From an uncultured Clostridia bacterium (GTDB taxonomy: Bacteria > Bacillota > Clostridia > UBA1381), in assembly GCA_910585795.1 (NCBI GenBank), contig CAJUFV010000241.1, positions 1-7,244 on the forward strand: a stretch of 7,244 bases of DNA, read 5' to 3'. Below are positions 5,052 through 7,244 of this stretch, one piece after another; position 1 is the stretch's first letter; each line of letters opens with the position of its first letter. Under the pieces are notes generated by a model. It saw only the letters and a program-made list of their open reading frames with translations. It ran no database searches and was not told where the DNA came from. Made by a program: the position numbers and the translations under genes.

Positions 5052-7244
5052 ATGGATGAAAAGGTTTTTGACAGTGTTCCTAAAAAAGACAATATAGGAA
5101 AAAATGTAGGAGATGCAGTTGCAGGTAACGTATTAAATAAACGCAGTGAAGGCAAGAATACTTCTGAAGAACTTGAAAATCAGGCAAAAACAGTAGCAAA
5201 ATCAGCTATAGCGGCTGGAAAAGCGACAGCAAAAGCTTCAGCCGGAGATGTGGTTGGTGCCGTTAAGGATGTGGCGAAAGATGAAGGACTTCGTAAACTG
5301 ATTTTAGCAACTGTTATTGCAATTATATGTATACCAATAATGATGTGTTCTCTTGTTCCTAATGTACTGCTTGCACCTACTGAAGAAGCTTACAGTGATA
5401 ATCATCACAGAGTAACGCTGATGGATATAATTAAGGGATTATTTCATAAAAATGCAGATACAGAAGTTAATTTGTTTACAGCAAATAGTATTGACACAGC
5501 ATTAAATGAGCTTGTCAAAAATAAGATGATAAATGATAATTCCTTAAAGGTTATAGCGTCTGATAACGAAACAATACCAGATTTTGATGTTGCGCCTAAT
5601 AATGCGAATATAACAATGCAAAATATGATTAAGGCTACGCAATATTTCTATGAGAAGCGTCATAAAGCATTACTCCAATATGTAGATGATGATTTTAATT
5701 CGAGAAAAAGGCATTTGAAAGGCAATGTTACTAAAGTTATTACTGACCCGTTAGCAAATGGGACAACAACTACAGCACAGGAAGCGGTCAAATTAATGGC
5801 ATTATATAGCGTTATGAATGACGATAATATAGAGGGTATAAGTTTTGATGATTTTCGTGAATGGCTTGGTGATGAAACGGCAGGTTTTTTCTTTAAAAAA
5901 GATGATGACGGTTATGAGTCGTGGCATAGAAAACCCAAAAAATGGCAAGGTTCAATGCTTTCTCAGAAGTTATATGACCAAAAGCGCAGAGAAATAAATG
6001 ACGGTACATTTAAAAATGATAACTATAAAGACAACTATACATCTGCATTATCTGAAATTCTAAAAGTAAATCCGGAAGTTTCTGAGAACACATATGAAAA
6101 TGTGTATTATACAACGGACGAAATAACAGGCGAGCAAAAACGTCATGTGGAATACTACTCAATAATTACATATTCAATTAATGTTAAAAGTGTAGATGAT
6201 ATATGTGAGAATATTGTTAAATTTAATGAAGCTGTTACCTTAGATAATGATGGTAAACCAGTAAAACTCGATATGGCGTCTCATAGAGAAGAATATTATA
6301 AAGAGCTTTGTGGTATGGGAGAAGGGGAAGGCGTTGCACTGAAATACTTTGGTGTACAGGGTGGTACATTATATGGCGGAGGGGTTGGAAATGGCTCAGA
6401 TATTGTAAAAGTTGCCGTTAGTCAGATAGGCGTTGTGGAAATTCCTGAAAATTATGTTTTATATAATGATTGGTACTATGGTGCACATATAGGAGGACCT
6501 AATGCGCCGTGGTGTGCGACATTTGTATCGTGGTGTGCTAATGAGTGTGGATATATAGATAGTGGTATTATTCCTAAAGGCGCGCATTGCAGCGTATTTA
6601 GAGGATTTTATGGTGATAAAGGAGCAGCCGCCTCTGTAGCGGATACGTCATTTATACCTAAACCGGGAGATTTAATCATTCGTACAGGGGATGCTCATAT
6701 TGGAATAGTTGAAAAGTATGAAAATGGTACTTTATATACAATAGAAGGCAATAGCGGTATTGGTATTAGTGATGTAAATAATAACGGTGGCTGTGTTGCG
6801 AGACATGCTTATGGGACAGGTCAATCAAGAAGTATTTTAAATGCGTGGGGCAGCGGAGGTATTTATTGCAGGCCTGAATATCCTATGACATCAGATGGTA
6901 TAGGAGCTGTATGTTTTGCCTTTGAGACAGGGGGACAGCAATTTGGTAAAGCTAATCCGTGGTATTGTGAGGATATACAAGACGGGGCAGGTATGAACTA
7001 TGGAATGATGTCAACTAATCGCGGACAGGCGCAGTCATTATATAATTATATTATAGCTAATTCTGAGAATTTCAAGAAACAGATAGGCTCAAGGTCTATG
7101 TTTTCAGCAGAATTTAATAAATGGTGGACAGGGCAGCATTCAGATACAGACACCGAAGAAATGTCAGCACTTCAGAGCGCTTGGGTGTGGCAGGCATATG
7201 GAGAACCAGTATGTGCAGGAAATTATACATATTTAAAGAGAAGC
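5052..7244 (+). CDS. Membrane-anchored peptidoglycan hydrolase of the conjugation system, CHAP plus lysozyme-like domain (3' partial)
   Basis: The frame is open for 731 codons from ATG 5052 to the window edge with no stop. Residues 1-82 are Lys/Ala-rich and helical, 83-108 form one membrane segment, and 109-447 are a polar region I cannot assign. A CHAP domain spans about 449-590: catalytic Cys488 in APWCATFVSWC, His549 in DAHIGIV, and the third polar residue in EGNS (565-568). CHAP enzymes cut peptidoglycan as amidases or endopeptidases. From about 615 a second region begins with FETGG (Glu625) and DGAGMNYGMM (from 644), followed by FNKWW and ALQSAW. This resembles lysozyme-fold glycosidases with a catalytic Glu, but it is cut by the window end. 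Two wall-cutting domains behind a membrane anchor match the VirB1-like hydrolases of Gram-positive conjugation (PrgK, Tn916 Orf14 type), which open the wall for the channel. A stand-alone phage endolysin is unlikely given the anchor and neighbours. Confidence 0.88.
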   Translation, partial: MDEKVFDSVPKKDNIGKNVGDAVAGNVLNKRSEGKNTSEELENQAKTVAKSAIAAGKATAKASAGDVVGAVKDVAKDEGLRKLILATVIAIICIPIMMCSLVPNVLLAPTEEAYSDNHHRVTLMDIIKGLFHKNADTEVNLFTANSIDTALNELVKNKMINDNSLKVIASDNETIPDFDVAPNNANITMQNMIKATQYFYEKRHKALLQYVDDDFNSRKRHLKGNVTKVITDPLANGTTTTAQEAVKLMALYSVMNDDNIEGISFDDFREWLGDETAGFFFKKDDDGYESWHRKPKKWQGSMLSQKLYDQKRREINDGTFKNDNYKDNYTSALSEILKVNPEVSENTYENVYYTTDEITGEQKRHVEYYSIITYSINVKSVDDICENIVKFNEAVTLDNDGKPVKLDMASHREEYYKELCGMGEGEGVALKYFGVQGGTLYGGGVGNGSDIVKVAVSQIGVVEIPENYVLYNDWYYGAHIGGPNAPWCATFVSWCANECGYIDSGIIPKGAHCSVFRGFYGDKGAAASVADTSFIPKPGDLIIRTGDAHIGIVEKYENGTLYTIEGNSGIGISDVNNNGGCVARHAYGTGQSRSILNAWGSGGIYCRPEYPMTSDGIGAVCFAFETGGQQFGKANPWYCEDIQDGAGMNYGMMSTNRGQAQSLYNYIIANSENFKKQIGSRSMFSAEFNKWWTGQHSDTDTEEMSALQSAWVWQAYGEPVCAGNYTYLKRS

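Overview
This AT-rich window, with frequent ATA, AGA and TTA codons and strong AAGGAG-type ribosome binding sites, looks like a low-GC Firmicutes genome, most likely a gut-type Clostridia. It appears to lie inside a conjugative plasmid or an integrative conjugative element. Everything readable is on the + strand. The assignment rests on protein motifs read by eye; no database search was possible.

Layout: bases 1-104 are the last 33 codons of an upstream gene that ends in a KGIDDYL-type tail (weak hint of a primase/Toprim-type replication protein). A clean intrinsic terminator follows at 95-124. A promoter-sized gap (125-289) leads to a two-gene segregation-like module: an actin-like ATPase of the ParM/StbA type (290-1216) and a small GTG-start protein (1230-1652) that reads as a ribbon-helix-helix domain followed by an AT-hook, the likely ParR-type adaptor. 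With no visible terminator, the operon continues into type IV secretion genes: two related pilin-like proteins with signal peptides (1681-2127 and 2195-2677), a VirB6/TrbL-like polytopic membrane protein with a long soluble tail (2681-4981), and a membrane-anchored cell-wall hydrolase (5052 to beyond 7244) with a CHAP domain and the beginning of a second, lysozyme-like domain.

Inferred joint role: the pilin-like proteins and the VirB6-like protein would form the membrane part of a Gram-positive conjugation channel, and the hydrolase would open peptidoglycan for it. The ParM/ParR-like pair would keep the element in dividing cells or position its DNA. No VirB4, coupling ATPase, relaxase or integrase is in the window, so the conjugation system is only partly visible.

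Points most worth a second look: four tandem 47-48-residue repeats (W-x-D-x-x-G core) in the VirB6-like tail; the RHH plus AT-hook architecture of the ParR candidate; the apparent joining of the segregation pair and secretion genes in one transcription unit; the paired divergent pilins separated by an mRNA hairpin; and the second putative catalytic domain of the hydrolase.
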